From UBA2588 sp002339805 (GTDB lineage Bacteria; Chloroflexota; Dehalococcoidia; Lucifugimonadales; UBA3495): 64,000 bases of DNA. Under the pieces are notes generated by a model that was not told the origin of the DNA, did not search any database, and worked only from the letters and a program-made list of their open reading frames with translations. Position numbers and translations under genes: made by a program. The first letter of the stretch is position 1, and every line of letters begins with the position of its first letter. The stretch spans positions 62,001-126,000 of the forward strand of contig JBJKVO010000015.1 in the NCBI GenBank assembly GCA_045562555.1, in the 5' to 3' direction. Shown one piece after another: positions 26,354 through 35,985 of the stretch.

Positions 26354-27997
26354 ATGAAATTAATAAACAGTTTTAAGCAATTAACAAAGTTACAGTCAAA
26401 GCTCATTCTTTACCCAGGAGTGTTATTGGCGATTGTTATCGTGTCGGGGTGTTCCTCAGACCCAGTATCCACCGAATCCGAACAAGAGAACGAAGTCGTA
26501 ACAAATCAAACCGTAACTATTCAGGGCAATCTTTACTTCCCCTCTCGCCATATCCTATCTTTCGATACCAATGGTGATATAGGAGAGATCCCAGTGGCAG
26601 TGGGAGACCAAGTAGCATTTGGGCAGCATCTGATGTCATTGGATGCAACTACCAAAATGACTTTAGAACAAAAAGCCAGACAAGCTCAAGTTAACTTAGA
26701 TTCTGAATTGGAAAAACTGAATTTATACGAAGCCACCTTAAAAAACAAAATAGCTGCGAAAAGACTTTCTCTAGATACCGCAACAACTACATACAACAAG
26801 CTAATCAATGACCATAATAAAAAAGTGGTGGATAATGAAAAACTTTTAGCTACAGCCAATTCCACCTTGGATACTGCTGAAAAAAACCTAAACAATTTTG
26901 AACATTCCCAAGAAGCTAAAATTACCAAAGCCCAGCAGACAGTCAGTAAAGCTCAACAATCCATCTCTGCTGCAAAGCTAAAGATTGAAACTGCAGAAGA
27001 TAATCTGACAAACATAGACATCACGAAAGCACAAAAAATTGTTGTTGCTCAAAAGACGCAAGAAGCAGCTGTACTAACACTACAGAATGCTACAGACGCG
27101 ATGCAAACTCTTAAAGTTGGCTGGTTGCAAACTCAAGCGCCATTTCGGGACGGAAAATTCGACTTTGACAAAGTGGACAGATACCAAGCTGATATCGATG
27201 TAGCCGAAAAAGCTTTAGACAAAGCTGATTCTGATCTAGCGAACTTGTTGGATGACCCAGAAGACTTAGACAAAATTGACCTACAGAACAAATTAACAGT
27301 CGCAGAAAACGACCTTGAAACAGCCAATGATGACTTAATTACAGCAAAACAAAATCTTCAAAATATTACCGATGGTTCAGAAAGCTTGACTTACCAAGAA
27401 CTAATGGTCGCAGTCAAAGTAGCTGAAGAGCAAGTTTCAAAATATATACGTGACATAGCAGATCTTGGCACCAACCCTAATGAACTAGCTGTTAATGACT
27501 CTCAAACTAATCTTGAAAAACTAAAACTTGAATTAAACGAGCTTATCGAAGACCCTTATAATAGCGAATATGAACTCCACATGGCATCTGTAAGGCTCGC
27601 AAAACAGAACCTAGCAGATGCTGTGGCAGATGTATCTAAAGCAACTCTAACGTCACCAGCGGACGCCACAGTATACACAGTTAATGCAGACTTAGATGAT
27701 TCCATAAACCAAAACTCTATTGTCATGAAGCTTGTTGAACCTAAATCCTTAATATTCAACGGATCACTAGAAGGAGATTATCTAGATGATATCCGGGTGA
27801 ATCAAAAAGTAGAAGTACACATACCTAAATTACAAACAAACCCATTTACTGGTGTCATTCAGGAAATAAAAGATCAGCCTCTCACCAAAAGGGGAATTAT
27901 TACTTTCCCTGTGATCGTAAGAATTGATATGGATACAAATATTGTTCCCAACCTAGAAAACTACAATGCGTTTGTCGTAGTAAAAAACACTCCTTAA
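26354..27997 (+). CDS. Lipoprotein RND adaptor (HlyD/membrane-fusion family) with long coiled coil
   Basis: This 547-residue protein has a lipoprotein signal (VLLAIVIVSGC, lipobox VSGC, Cys at about 34). A split lipoyl/barrel-sandwich domain follows (IPVAVGDQVAFGQHLMSLDA early, ATVYTVNADLDDSINQNSIV late). Between them lies a very long helical hairpin, about residues 105-430, rich in Ala, Lys, Glu and Leu heptads. A beta-barrel domain ends the protein. It is the periplasmic or surface adaptor for the RND pump encoded just upstream. The coiled coil is two to three times longer than in AcrA-type adaptors. Confidence 0.85.
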   Translation: MKLINSFKQLTKLQSKLILYPGVLLAIVIVSGCSSDPVSTESEQENEVVTNQTVTIQGNLYFPSRHILSFDTNGDIGEIPVAVGDQVAFGQHLMSLDATTKMTLEQKARQAQVNLDSELEKLNLYEATLKNKIAAKRLSLDTATTTYNKLINDHNKKVVDNEKLLATANSTLDTAEKNLNNFEHSQEAKITKAQQTVSKAQQSISAAKLKIETAEDNLTNIDITKAQKIVVAQKTQEAAVLTLQNATDAMQTLKVGWLQTQAPFRDGKFDFDKVDRYQADIDVAEKALDKADSDLANLLDDPEDLDKIDLQNKLTVAENDLETANDDLITAKQNLQNITDGSESLTYQELMVAVKVAEEQVSKYIRDIADLGTNPNELAVNDSQTNLEKLKLELNELIEDPYNSEYELHMASVRLAKQNLADAVADVSKATLTSPADATVYTVNADLDDSINQNSIVMKLVEPKSLIFNGSLEGDYLDDIRVNQKVEVHIPKLQTNPFTGVIQEIKDQPLTKRGIITFPVIVRIDMDTNIVPNLENYNAFVVVKNTP

Positions 27998-28023
27998 TTC
28001 TCAAAAACATGTATAGTTAACGG

Positions 28024-29328
28024 ATGCGTATAGGAATCATTGGAGCCGGGATGACCGGTTTGACAGCAGCATATCATTTAAGTAATCAAGGGCATGAGGT
28101 AACAATTTTTGAGCATGCTCCTTTCGCAGGAGGTCATGCATCCACCTTTGAGGTACAAGGCGGAATATTAGAACGTGGTTACCATCATTTGTTTACTAGC
28201 GATACCGATATACAAGAACTTGTTGCATCTTTAGGTTTACCAAGTCTAATTGAATGGATGCCATCATCAGTCGGTATCTATGCTAAAGGTGCTATCTATA
28301 AGTTAAATTCTCCGTTAGATCTGCTTAAATTATCCCCTTTGAAATTTATAAACAGGTTACGGTTAGGATTCGTGCTTAAGTATCTCCAATTACAAAAAAA
28401 TTGGAGAAAATACGAACAGGTGACCGCTGCGAGATGGTTAAGAAATAAATTAGGCAAGCAGGCTTATGAAATGCTATGGGAACCTCTTCTATTGGGGAAA
28501 TTTGGGGCTACCCTTTATGACAAAGTCCCTATGTCTTGGATCTGGGGTAAATTAAATACTCGGGTTAAATCTCGGGAAACTGGAGCTAGTGGGGAATTAC
28601 TAGGATACCCATCCGGTAGCTTTGCCGTGATATTAGATAAACTGCTAGAAATTCTAGATAAAAACCAAGTCAAAATTCACCTTAGCACACCAGTACATAA
28701 GATCGAAAATCATAACAATACCATGACTATAACTCTACAGGACACACAGCAACAATTTGATAAGATATTGTCTACCGTGAGCAATGATATTCTACTGAAC
28801 TTAGTCCCTCAGTTACAAAACCACCCTAAATATATAGAGAAGTTAAACAGCATTTCATACCTATCAGCTGTCGTAGAAATTCTGATACTTGAGAAGCCAA
28901 TATCTGACGTATATTGGCTTAATATTGCCGATGCTAAATTCCCGTTCTTAGGAGTAATTGAACATACTAATTTAATATCTGCAGAGAACTACAATGGGAA
29001 GCATATAGTCTACATAACTAACTATGTATCAACAGATCATCCTATTTTTAAGATGGATGAAAGAAAATTACTGGAAACTTATATCCCGTTCGTAAAGCTT
29101 ATTAACCCAGACTTCAATGAATCTTGGATAATAGAAACTTTCAATTTCAAAATAGGGAGAGCACAGCCAGTTATGGGAGTAAATTACTCTCATAATATTC
29201 CTGAGCATGCATCTCCGTTGAAGAATCTGTACGTAGCAAATACTGCCCAGATTTATCCGGAAGATCGAGGAACAAATTACGCTGTACGCATGGGGAAATA
29301 TGTTGCTGAACAATTAATGAGGACTTAA
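28024..29328 (+). CDS. FAD-dependent amine-oxidase-like oxidoreductase
   Basis: This 434-residue flavoprotein has the N-terminal dinucleotide fold IGIIGAGMTGLTAAYHLSNQ followed by VTIFE (Glu binding ribose) and the second motif GGHASTF. The C-terminal FAD-contact region is NLYVANTAQIYPEDRGTNYAVRMG. The family (amino-oxidase / protoporphyrinogen-oxidase / phytoene-desaturase-like) includes many sugar-lipid and isoprenoid enzymes. The ERGYHHLFTSDT region is typical of a subgroup found in polysaccharide and lipid clusters. The substrate is unknown. It lies 27 nt downstream of the RND adaptor and upstream of a UMF1 permease. Confidence 0.82.
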   Translation: MRIGIIGAGMTGLTAAYHLSNQGHEVTIFEHAPFAGGHASTFEVQGGILERGYHHLFTSDTDIQELVASLGLPSLIEWMPSSVGIYAKGAIYKLNSPLDLLKLSPLKFINRLRLGFVLKYLQLQKNWRKYEQVTAARWLRNKLGKQAYEMLWEPLLLGKFGATLYDKVPMSWIWGKLNTRVKSRETGASGELLGYPSGSFAVILDKLLEILDKNQVKIHLSTPVHKIENHNNTMTITLQDTQQQFDKILSTVSNDILLNLVPQLQNHPKYIEKLNSISYLSAVVEILILEKPISDVYWLNIADAKFPFLGVIEHTNLISAENYNGKHIVYITNYVSTDHPIFKMDERKLLETYIPFVKLINPDFNESWIIETFNFKIGRAQPVMGVNYSHNIPEHASPLKNLYVANTAQIYPEDRGTNYAVRMGKYVAEQLMRT

Positions 29329-29364
29329 TATTGTGATACATACACCACTATCCTTTCTGGGCTT

Positions 29365-30642
29365 ATGATACGAACATCCAACAACTCTATTGGCACTCCG
29401 GTCCTTAGATTTGCATGGTCCTTATATGACTGGGCAAATTCTGCCTGGTCAGCCATCATAATTACATTTATATTCTCTCGGTATTTCGTAGACGTTCTAG
29501 CCACAGACCCTAATACAGGAACATTGGTATGGACTTGGACCATCGGTCTGTCCAGTTTTGTAGCAGCTTTGATTAGCCCCATCATTGGTAGTATGTCTGA
29601 TCATTCAAATAACTCTAAGAAAGGACTATTTATCACTACCTGTCTCTACTCCATCATATCCATCGGATTATGGTTCGCTGTACCCGGAAATTCACCGTTA
29701 ATTATTTTCGCTACAATTATATTTTTAGGGAATATCGCTTATGAAATCTCTCAGATTTTGTATAACGGGCAATTAAAAACAATAACAATACCAGATAATT
29801 ACGCCAAACTATCTGGATTAGCCTGGGCATTAGGATATGCTGGCACTGTAATCATTTTTGGTGCTTACTATGTACTGTTTTTCTTGCCTCAAGAATCTCT
29901 ATTCAATTTGAATCATGAAACATTCCAAAACATTCGAATCAGTTTTGTAATCACTGGTTTGTGGATAATTATTTTTTCCATACCGCTATTCCTATGTTTA
30001 AAACACCAACCTTCAAAACTACGGACTGAATTCAACATTAAAGCACCATTCATAAACCTATTATCAACGTGCCAAGAAATCCGTAAACATAAAAATCTAG
30101 CAATATTCCTATTATCCCGTCTGTTTTACACTGATGGAATTAATGCTATTTTTGCGGTAGCAGCCATATACGCCACTCTGGTATTTGACATGAATACTGA
30201 GCAAATAATTATTTTAGCAATCGGTACTAATATTGCTGCAGGTGTAGGAGCTAGTACACTATGTTTTCTGGAGCATTATATAGGTTCTAGAAAGATCATT
30301 TTAGTTTCTTTGATAAGCATGACTGGGATCAGTTTAGCGATTCTAGCTATCTCAGACGCAACGCTATTTATCATTCTGGCCATGTCACTGAGTGTATTCT
30401 TTGGTCCTGTCCAATCTGCTAGCCGGGTCTACTTCGCCAAAGCGATACCTGATACAAAAACATATGAATTCTTTGGCTTTTACTCATTCGCAGGAAAGGT
30501 CAGTGCTTTCATAGGCCCTATTTTATTTGGGACGGTATCATTTGCTTTTTCATCACCTCAAGCAGGTATGGCATCAGTCCTAATTCTTTTTGTAATTGGG
30601 TTTTTTATAATGCTTAAGGTGCAACCAGACCAAGTTCTGTAA
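29365..30642 (+). CDS. UMF1/Atg22-type MFS permease
   Basis: This 425-residue protein has about twelve hydrophobic segments. Its N-terminus, FAWSLYDWANSAWSAIIITFIFSRYF in outline, is the hallmark of the UMF1 (Atg22-related, vacuole effluxer) branch of the major facilitators. GSMSDHSNNSKKG is the loop 2-3 region. Yeast Atg22 exports amino acids from the vacuole; the bacterial substrate is unknown. It lies 37 nt after the FAD oxidoreductase on the same strand and ends two nt before a convergent monooxygenase gene. Confidence 0.85.
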   Translation: MIRTSNNSIGTPVLRFAWSLYDWANSAWSAIIITFIFSRYFVDVLATDPNTGTLVWTWTIGLSSFVAALISPIIGSMSDHSNNSKKGLFITTCLYSIISIGLWFAVPGNSPLIIFATIIFLGNIAYEISQILYNGQLKTITIPDNYAKLSGLAWALGYAGTVIIFGAYYVLFFLPQESLFNLNHETFQNIRISFVITGLWIIIFSIPLFLCLKHQPSKLRTEFNIKAPFINLLSTCQEIRKHKNLAIFLLSRLFYTDGINAIFAVAAIYATLVFDMNTEQIIILAIGTNIAAGVGASTLCFLEHYIGSRKIILVSLISMTGISLAILAISDATLFIILAMSLSVFFGPVQSASRVYFAKAIPDTKTYEFFGFYSFAGKVSAFIGPILFGTVSFAFSSPQAGMASVLILFVIGFFIMLKVQPDQVL

Positions 30643-30643
30643 T

Positions 30644-31681
30644 TTATTGGAAATTAGGCATCACTTTTTCGGCAAACAACTTCAAACTATTTTCCGTAGT
30701 TTCCCAAGACATAGCTCCTAACCTGAAATGAATGATCATTCCTCCGATTCCAGTATTGTTAATCGCTTGCAGTTTCTCTGATACCGTATCAGGGGACCCC
30801 ACGATTAGCCCATGCTCAACACTGTCAAGAGCTCTCTTAGTAGTCACAGCAACCTGAGAACCTATTTCTTCCTGTGTGTTATACCTGGTCCTATTCTCTG
30901 TAAGAAACTTGCGCATATTAACAAAACTTTCAACACCTATATCTTCAGCTTCTTTATCTGTATCTGCTACAACTATATTTCGCCATACCCAAGAATTTTT
31001 AAGATTTTTTTCAATTTGGTCCTCATCATATGAACTAGACCTCATTGTTTCTCTATAAGCATCTACACGAGAAGCCGTAACCTCATTTGTCTGTACGTTC
31101 ATCAAAAACGGACGGTTTGTACTAGCCATCTCCTTAATTGACTCTTCTCCAGAACAGGCTCGGATAACCGGAGGATGCGGGTGTTGGTAGACAGCAGGTC
31201 TCAACAAAGGCAAATCAATATCCCAGAATTCACCTGCATGCTTATAATTTTCGGTTGTCCAAACTTTGGAAAGTATTTCCTCTATTTCTGAAAGGCGTGC
31301 TGCAGATTCAGACGGATCCACTCCGAATCCTCGAAATTCATAATAATTATAAGCAGTGCCTCTACCTATTCCTACAGTTATACGTCCTTTGCTCAGATTA
31401 TCAATAACAGACACTTGCTCTGCAAACCTTATAGGATGATGAAGTGCCATTTGAGCAACCGCAAATCCAATTCGTATGTTTTGAGTAGAGCTTGCTATTG
31501 CAGAAGCAAATGTCATAGGGTCCACATACGCACAACCTCCATCAAAGTGATGTTCAGCCAACCATACAGTATCAAAACCTAATCTATCACATAGTTGAGC
31601 TTCTCTTAGGGACTCTGTTATAACATCATAATCTTGTCCTGGTGTTTTACTTTCCGGGAAAAGAAAATTAGAAAACTTCAT
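30644..31681 (-). CDS. LLM-class flavin-dependent monooxygenase (luciferase-like)
   Basis: This 345-residue TIM barrel has RLGFDTVWLAEHHFDGG near residues 34-50, RIGFAVAQMALHHPIRFAEQ near 72-91, and GRITVGIGRGTAYNYYEFRG near 103-122, matching FMN-dependent luciferase-like enzymes. It is a paralogue of the 8302-9342 protein, sharing the EHHF and GRGT blocks, but clearly diverged. It probably attacks an organic substrate with FMNH2 and O2. It is the third luciferase-like gene in the window. Confidence 0.87.
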   Translation of the reverse strand: MKFSNFLFPESKTPGQDYDVITESLREAQLCDRLGFDTVWLAEHHFDGGCAYVDPMTFASAIASSTQNIRIGFAVAQMALHHPIRFAEQVSVIDNLSKGRITVGIGRGTAYNYYEFRGFGVDPSESAARLSEIEEILSKVWTTENYKHAGEFWDIDLPLLRPAVYQHPHPPVIRACSGEESIKEMASTNRPFLMNVQTNEVTASRVDAYRETMRSSSYDEDQIEKNLKNSWVWRNIVVADTDKEAEDIGVESFVNMRKFLTENRTRYNTQEEIGSQVAVTTKRALDSVEHGLIVGSPDTVSEKLQAINNTGIGGMIIHFRLGAMSWETTENSLKLFAEKVMPNFQ

Positions 31682-31732
31682 CGTATACCTGCCAATTAAA
31701 ATCTGATTCTTCAGGAGTATATATTATACAAA

Positions 31733-33146
31733 TCATTTATCAATCTTTATATGGTCAAAAGCCTTTAGAGCTCTGATCCTAGACATCTTAAGATCCACAA
31801 TTGGTAAAGGATAATCTTTACCCAAAATAATACCTGATTGATCTAAGATATTTTGAGGAGCTTCCCAAGGATTAAACAGGTACTCCGCAGGTAAATTTTG
31901 TAACTCTGGTATGTAAGTTTTTGTGTATGCGCCATCCGGATCAAATTTTTTACCTTGTAAAATTGGGTTAAACACTCTAAAGAATGGGGCTGCATCCGCT
32001 CCACATCCAGCTATCCACTGCCAACCTGCGCTATTATTAGCAATATCTGCATCAGCCAAATGATTCCAAAACCAGTCTCGGCCATGGTGCCAATGTATTA
32101 ACAAATTTTTGATTAAAAAAGAACCAACTATCATACGCAGTCGATTATGCATGTACCCTGTTTCCATTAATTCTCGCATACCTGCGTCCACAATTGGATA
32201 GCCAGTGATGCCGGCTTGCCATTTCACCAAATTTTCTGTATTGCTTTCCCAAGGAAAATAATTAAACCTAGATTGTAAATTTTCCTGTGGCAAAGATGGA
32301 AAATGATAGAGCAAATAGTATGAAAATTCCCTCCAGGCCAATTCGGATAGAAATTTATCTGCGTCCATTCCAAATTCCTTATTGGATTTCAAAACTGTAT
32401 ACCAAACTTGATTAGGAGAAATTTCTCCAAAATGTAGGTACGGAGAAAGTTTAGAAACATTAAAAAGAGAAGGAAAGTCTCTACCTATTTTGTAGTTATC
32501 AAGGCCCCGGGTAATAAACATATTCAACTGACTAACGGCATTATCCTCACCAACAGACCAATAAGACCCAAGTGTCCTGTTCAAATCATTTTCCCCCACC
32601 AAGTCTAAACTTTTGCTCGGAGGGACCGGTACATCATCGATCATTTTCAGATCTGGTAAGCCAAGAGGATAACGCGGTTCTGGAGCGGATAAACACCCTT
32701 TTTTAAAAAAGGGAGTGAAAACCTTGTATGGTAAATCGCTCTGATTCAAAATTTGGGACGGCTCCCACATTAGCGAAGCATTATAAGTTTCATATCAGTA
32801 TATTTTTCTCAGATAATAATGAAATGACTTGTACATCTAAATCAAATTGCTCTGGAGAATAAACCTTATTCCAAAAAACTTTATGTACTCCGTATTGAGT
32901 TATTACTTGCATTAAAATATCTGTTGTATCACCAGTGAAAATCCTTAATTTGCCATCCAAGGATTTATCTAATTTAGCAAGGGAATGGTGTAGCCACCAT
33001 CTAGATACCTTACCTAATTCCGGAGTAGAACAATTATCGTGAATATATATAGGGATCACGTGGCCACTCTTACAAGCTTCAAACAATGAAGGATTATCAG
33101 ATAATCTAAGATCCTCCCTAAACCAATGAATAGACCGAGTTGTCAT
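31733..33146 (-). pseudogene. phr: DNA photolyase / cryptochrome, single frameshift
   Basis: The N-terminal alpha/beta antenna domain (from ATG 33146, TRSIHWFREDLRLSDNPSL) ends at TGA 32790-32792. The remaining FAD domain continues in another frame from about 32785 to 31733: ASLMWEPSQI, YKVFTPFFKK, LSPYLHFGEISPNQVW, WREFSYYLLYHFP, GITGYPIVDAGMRELMETGYMHNRLRM, and the Trp-rich WFWNHLADADIANNSAGWQW. All FAD- and DNA-contact blocks are intact, so one extra nucleotide near 32788-32800 is enough to break it. The product repairs UV cyclobutane dimers with light. The gene is either newly inactivated or has a sequence error. GAGGT precedes ATG 33146. Confidence 0.85.
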
Positions 33147-33163
33147 GTATACCTCAATAATGC

Positions 33164-33253
33164 TGGCGGAGAGAGTGGGATTCGAACCCACGATACCCAA
33201 AAGGATATACCGGTTTTCGAGACCGGCGCCTTCAACCGCTCAGCCATCTCTCC
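33164..33253 (-). tRNA. tRNA-Ser (CGA anticodon)
   Basis: On the minus strand a class II tRNA reads GGAGAGA acceptor, D-arm, anticodon arm with loop CTCGAAA (anticodon CGA) between CCGGT/ACCGG, a long variable arm, the T-arm GTGGG-TTCGAAT-CCCAC and encoded CCA. Confidence 0.93.
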
Positions 33254-33267
33254 GAAAGTAGTAAAAT

Positions 33268-34320
33268 CTAATTATTAATTATACTTTCTGACACATTCAA
33301 AGATCGAGCCAATTCTGTAATCTGTCTCCAAGTTTCGTCTTCAATAAAAATCCCTTCAGCACGTCTTTTCTGTTCCGTAATATGCTCTACTTCTCCGGGG
33401 TAATATACTTCAGAGAAACCCGCAGCTGGAGGAGATGTTTTAATGAATTCGGCAAATTCTTTAACACTAGTTTTAAATTCATCCACTGGACGGAAATATT
33501 CCACGTTATATACACTTATAAAACAACCATCATTATGTCTGGCTTTAGGGTCTATTCCAAAACCCAAACCAGTAAACAGACCTGAGAACATCTCTACCAT
33601 GAAGGACAATCCATATCCTTTATGACCCTGATCCGCTCCTACAGGTAATATTGCACCACCCGCATAATAATCATTCGGATCAGTAGTAGGATTACCATCT
33701 TTATCTACTATCCATCCTAATGGAACTTGTTCTCCTCTATTTCGGGCCAAACTAATCTTCCCCGCTGCAACAGCACTCGTGGCCATATCCAACACAACAG
33801 GTCCATCCAGATCACTAGGAACCCCTATACATATTGGATTAGTACCTAACCTTCTAGCTTTACCTCCAAAAGGAGCTACTGCTTTCGGACCAGCACCTGA
33901 ATCGGCTGTTATCAAACCAATCATATCGGAATTAAGTGCCATAGTAGCGTAGTCACCGAGTCTCCCTATATGGCTCTGTCTCCTAACTGTTAAAGTTGCT
34001 ACACCTGTTGATTTAGCTTTTTCAATAGCCATTTTCGTTGCTTTCTCTGTAACAACAAATCCAAATCCCCAATTGCCATCTATAACGGCCGTGGAATCCG
34101 TCTCACTAACAACATCGAACGGAGCTCCAGGCACTATATGCCCTTTATCTATTCGTTCACAATATTCAGGAATATGTATCACTCCATGAGAATCATGACC
34201 AACCAAATTCGCTTTAATTTGATGTGTAGCCACGACACTAGCTTCTTCTTCTGGCGTGCCCTTTGCAACGTAAATAGCAAAGGCTAATTTCTCTAAATGA
34301 TCCGGTTCAAAATTTGGCAT
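33268..34320 (-). CDS. Ldh-family (malate/L-lactate/ureidoglycolate-type) NAD(P)-dependent oxidoreductase
   Basis: This 350-residue protein belongs to the Rossmann-unrelated Ldh2/YlbC/ComC fold: HDSHGVIHIPEYCERI near residue 45, RRQSHIGRLGDYATMA near 111, PICIGVP and VLDMATSAVAAGKI near 165-185, GHKGYGLSFMVEMFSG near 228. Members reduce 2-keto acids or oxidise 2-hydroxy acids, and the product of this one is unknown. I chose ATG 34320 because GGAGGGT sits four nt upstream; the frame is open to 34341 but that start has no ribosome site. Confidence 0.88.
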   Translation of the reverse strand: MPNFEPDHLEKLAFAIYVAKGTPEEEASVVATHQIKANLVGHDSHGVIHIPEYCERIDKGHIVPGAPFDVVSETDSTAVIDGNWGFGFVVTEKATKMAIEKAKSTGVATLTVRRQSHIGRLGDYATMALNSDMIGLITADSGAGPKAVAPFGGKARRLGTNPICIGVPSDLDGPVVLDMATSAVAAGKISLARNRGEQVPLGWIVDKDGNPTTDPNDYYAGGAILPVGADQGHKGYGLSFMVEMFSGLFTGLGFGIDPKARHNDGCFISVYNVEYFRPVDEFKTSVKEFAEFIKTSPPAAGFSEVYYPGEVEHITEQKRRAEGIFIEDETWRQITELARSLNVSESIINN

Positions 34321-34435
34321 AGTACCCTCCTTGTAAATCAAACCTAGTCTATATTCAGCACAGTAATTTGTCTACGAGTGCAAAATGAAAGTTCTTGTTA
34401 GTATTTGAGAGCCATGATATTCTTAGTAGCTCTAG

Positions 34436-34510
34436 GCCCCCGTAGCTCAGTGGATAGAGCGCTGGCCTCCGGAGCCTGAGACGAGAGTTCGACCCTCTCC
34501 GGGGGTACCA
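34436..34510 (+). tRNA. tRNA-Arg (CCG anticodon)
   Basis: Acceptor GCCCCCG pairs with CGGGGGT (one G-U), D-arm GCTC..GAGC, loop CTCCGGA giving anticodon CCG, T-arm GAGAG-TTCGACC-CTCTC and encoded CCA. There is a T-T mismatch at 28-42 in the anticodon stem. Confidence 0.92.
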
Positions 34511-34516
34511 ACATAT

Positions 34517-34591
34517 CGGGGTGTAGCGCAGGGGTAGCGCGCCTGTTTTGGGAACAGGAGGTCGTAGGTTCAAATCCTATCACCCCGACCA
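34517..34591 (+). tRNA. tRNA-Pro (UGG anticodon)
   Basis: Acceptor CGGGGTG/CACCCCG, anticodon arm CCTGT-TTTGGGA-ACAGG with anticodon TGG, T-arm TAGG-TTCAAAT-CCTA, and encoded CCA. It follows tRNA-Arg by six nt and is probably co-transcribed with it. Confidence 0.93.
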
Positions 34592-34618
34592 TAATTAGAA
34601 CTAGCTAGTGATAAAGCA

Positions 34619-35047
34619 ATGAATAAACATTACGAAATGTTTGTGCTGAACTATAATGCACTCAACCACCCTAAAGAGGGCCAATCCTACAATGATATTT
34701 TATCCACCGCTGATAAGATCATTGCTAAAGGAACTCATTCAGAATTACAAACCAAAGTAACTCAAAGTCTTGCGGTGAACATAGAAACATGTGTGAATTC
34801 CCTCTTAGAACAAAACATGTTCACTAAGACATCATCTAATAAATATGTCATAACCAATGTAGGTTTAGAAAACTTAATATCATATGGTCAGAATGTTCTC
34901 ACTGACTTACAGGCACAACTACCTGTATGGTTTGGAGAGGTCGATGGGAGCCAAACTGACAATGACGGTTTCTGGACGGTCATTTCTGAATATTACAATT
35001 ATTTTTTCGTTGATGTACCCAAGCTAAAAAAACTAATAAGTGGTTGA
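34619..35047 (+). CDS. Protein of unknown function (possible winged-helix)
   Basis: This 142-residue acidic soluble protein has no signal or membrane helix. The middle, NIETCVNSLLEQNMFTKTSSNKYVIT, has the helix-turn-helix-wing look of a small DNA-binding domain, but I cannot place it in a family. No clear ribosome site precedes the ATG. It lies immediately downstream of two tRNA genes and is followed one nt later by a 33-residue membrane peptide. Confidence 0.55.
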   Translation: MNKHYEMFVLNYNALNHPKEGQSYNDILSTADKIIAKGTHSELQTKVTQSLAVNIETCVNSLLEQNMFTKTSSNKYVITNVGLENLISYGQNVLTDLQAQLPVWFGEVDGSQTDNDGFWTVISEYYNYFFVDVPKLKKLISG

Positions 35048-35048
35048 T

Positions 35049-35150
35049 ATGAATAAAGCTAACTTATTAAGATTACTACTAGGTTCTATAATCACGCTCG
35101 GCCTAGTTTTATTATACTATTGCGTGAGAATCTATCTGTTGAATAACTGA
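35049..35150 (+). CDS. 33-residue single-helix membrane peptide
   Basis: An ATG at 35049, one nt after the previous TGA, opens 33 codons: MNKANLLRLLLGS, then IITLGLVLLYYCV, then RIYLLNN. It is one hydrophobic helix with a basic N-terminus. The next gene starts seven nt after its stop, so it sits in a tight operon. I do not recognise it; coding status is inferred from spacing and hydrophobicity only. Confidence 0.4.
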   Translation: MNKANLLRLLLGSIITLGLVLLYYCVRIYLLNN

Positions 35151-35156
35151 AATAAT

Positions 35157-35924
35157 ATGTCCAGATCTAAAGCACAACAAATATTTGGAGATAATGCGTC
35201 AGCCTATGCTAACAGCTCTGTTCATGTGCGAGACGATAGCTTGGATATAATCGAACAAATGTTATCGGGTTATCGTTTTGACACGTCCATAGACGTTGGG
35301 ACTGGTGCTGGATTTACGGCCTTAAGTATATCTAATATTTCCAAAACTGTATTAGCAAGCGATCCTACGCGCCCTATGCTGGAGCAGACCCTGGATGCGA
35401 GCATGAAAACTAACTCTCCAAATATTAGCGTGATTCAAAACGTTGCTGAACAGATTCCTTTATCAAATTGCTCTATTGACCTTGTAACCTGTCGTAAAGC
35501 AGGGCATCACTTCCCAGAATTCAAGAAATACATAGAAGAGTGTTCACGGATATTAAAACCTCAAGGAATTTTGGTGCTAGCAGATAGCATTAGTCCAGAA
35601 AATAACAAACTAGAGGACTGGCTCAATCAAATCGAACTGGAAAGAGACCCATCTCATATCAAAAATCGCAAACTGTCAGAATTAAATATGATTCTAGAGC
35701 TCTATGGATTCAAAACAGTTGAGCAGCAATCAACTAAAATTCATCTGTCATTTAAAAGTTGGGTTGATAGGACTGGAGTATCCACATCTTACATAGAATA
35801 TTTGAAGCAAAAATTCATAGATGCAGATGCAGAAATTCAGGAAGCATTCGATATTCAATTCAGCAACAATGATATCCAATTTGCTTGGCCTTGCATTGTG
35901 ATGAAATGTGTGAAATCAGTTTAA
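35157..35924 (+). CDS. Class I SAM-dependent methyltransferase (UbiE/YcgJ-like)
   Basis: This 255-residue protein has motif I SIDVGTGAGFTALSIS near residue 44, an acidic motif II ASDPT, NVAEQIPLSNCSIDLVTCRKAGHHF (motif IV region, given in part) and the post-motif LKPQGILVLAD. It resembles UbiE/YcgJ-type C- or O-methyltransferases. Here the motif I GxGxG is intact. The substrate is unknown. It follows small genes of unknown function and precedes rplI. Confidence 0.85.
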   Translation: MSRSKAQQIFGDNASAYANSSVHVRDDSLDIIEQMLSGYRFDTSIDVGTGAGFTALSISNISKTVLASDPTRPMLEQTLDASMKTNSPNISVIQNVAEQIPLSNCSIDLVTCRKAGHHFPEFKKYIEECSRILKPQGILVLADSISPENNKLEDWLNQIELERDPSHIKNRKLSELNMILELYGFKTVEQQSTKIHLSFKSWVDRTGVSTSYIEYLKQKFIDADAEIQEAFDIQFSNNDIQFAWPCIVMKCVKSV

Positions 35925-35985
35925 TTCCCCCATTTATTAATCAATAATGTATAATGGTGACTCATAAATTCGTGAAGGTTTATAT

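Noticed and set aside
32790..32792. TGA in the photolyase as another selenocysteine codon
   Set aside because: The downstream coding continues in a different frame, so a Sec readthrough would not restore it; no Cys is expected there in the family.
33147..33200. 18-codon N-terminal extension of the photolyase
   Set aside because: It reads into tRNA-Ser; ATG 33146 has GAGGT just upstream.
34355..34592. Minus-strand reading frames over 34355-34592
   Set aside because: They lie across tRNA-Arg and tRNA-Pro and translate tRNA sequence.
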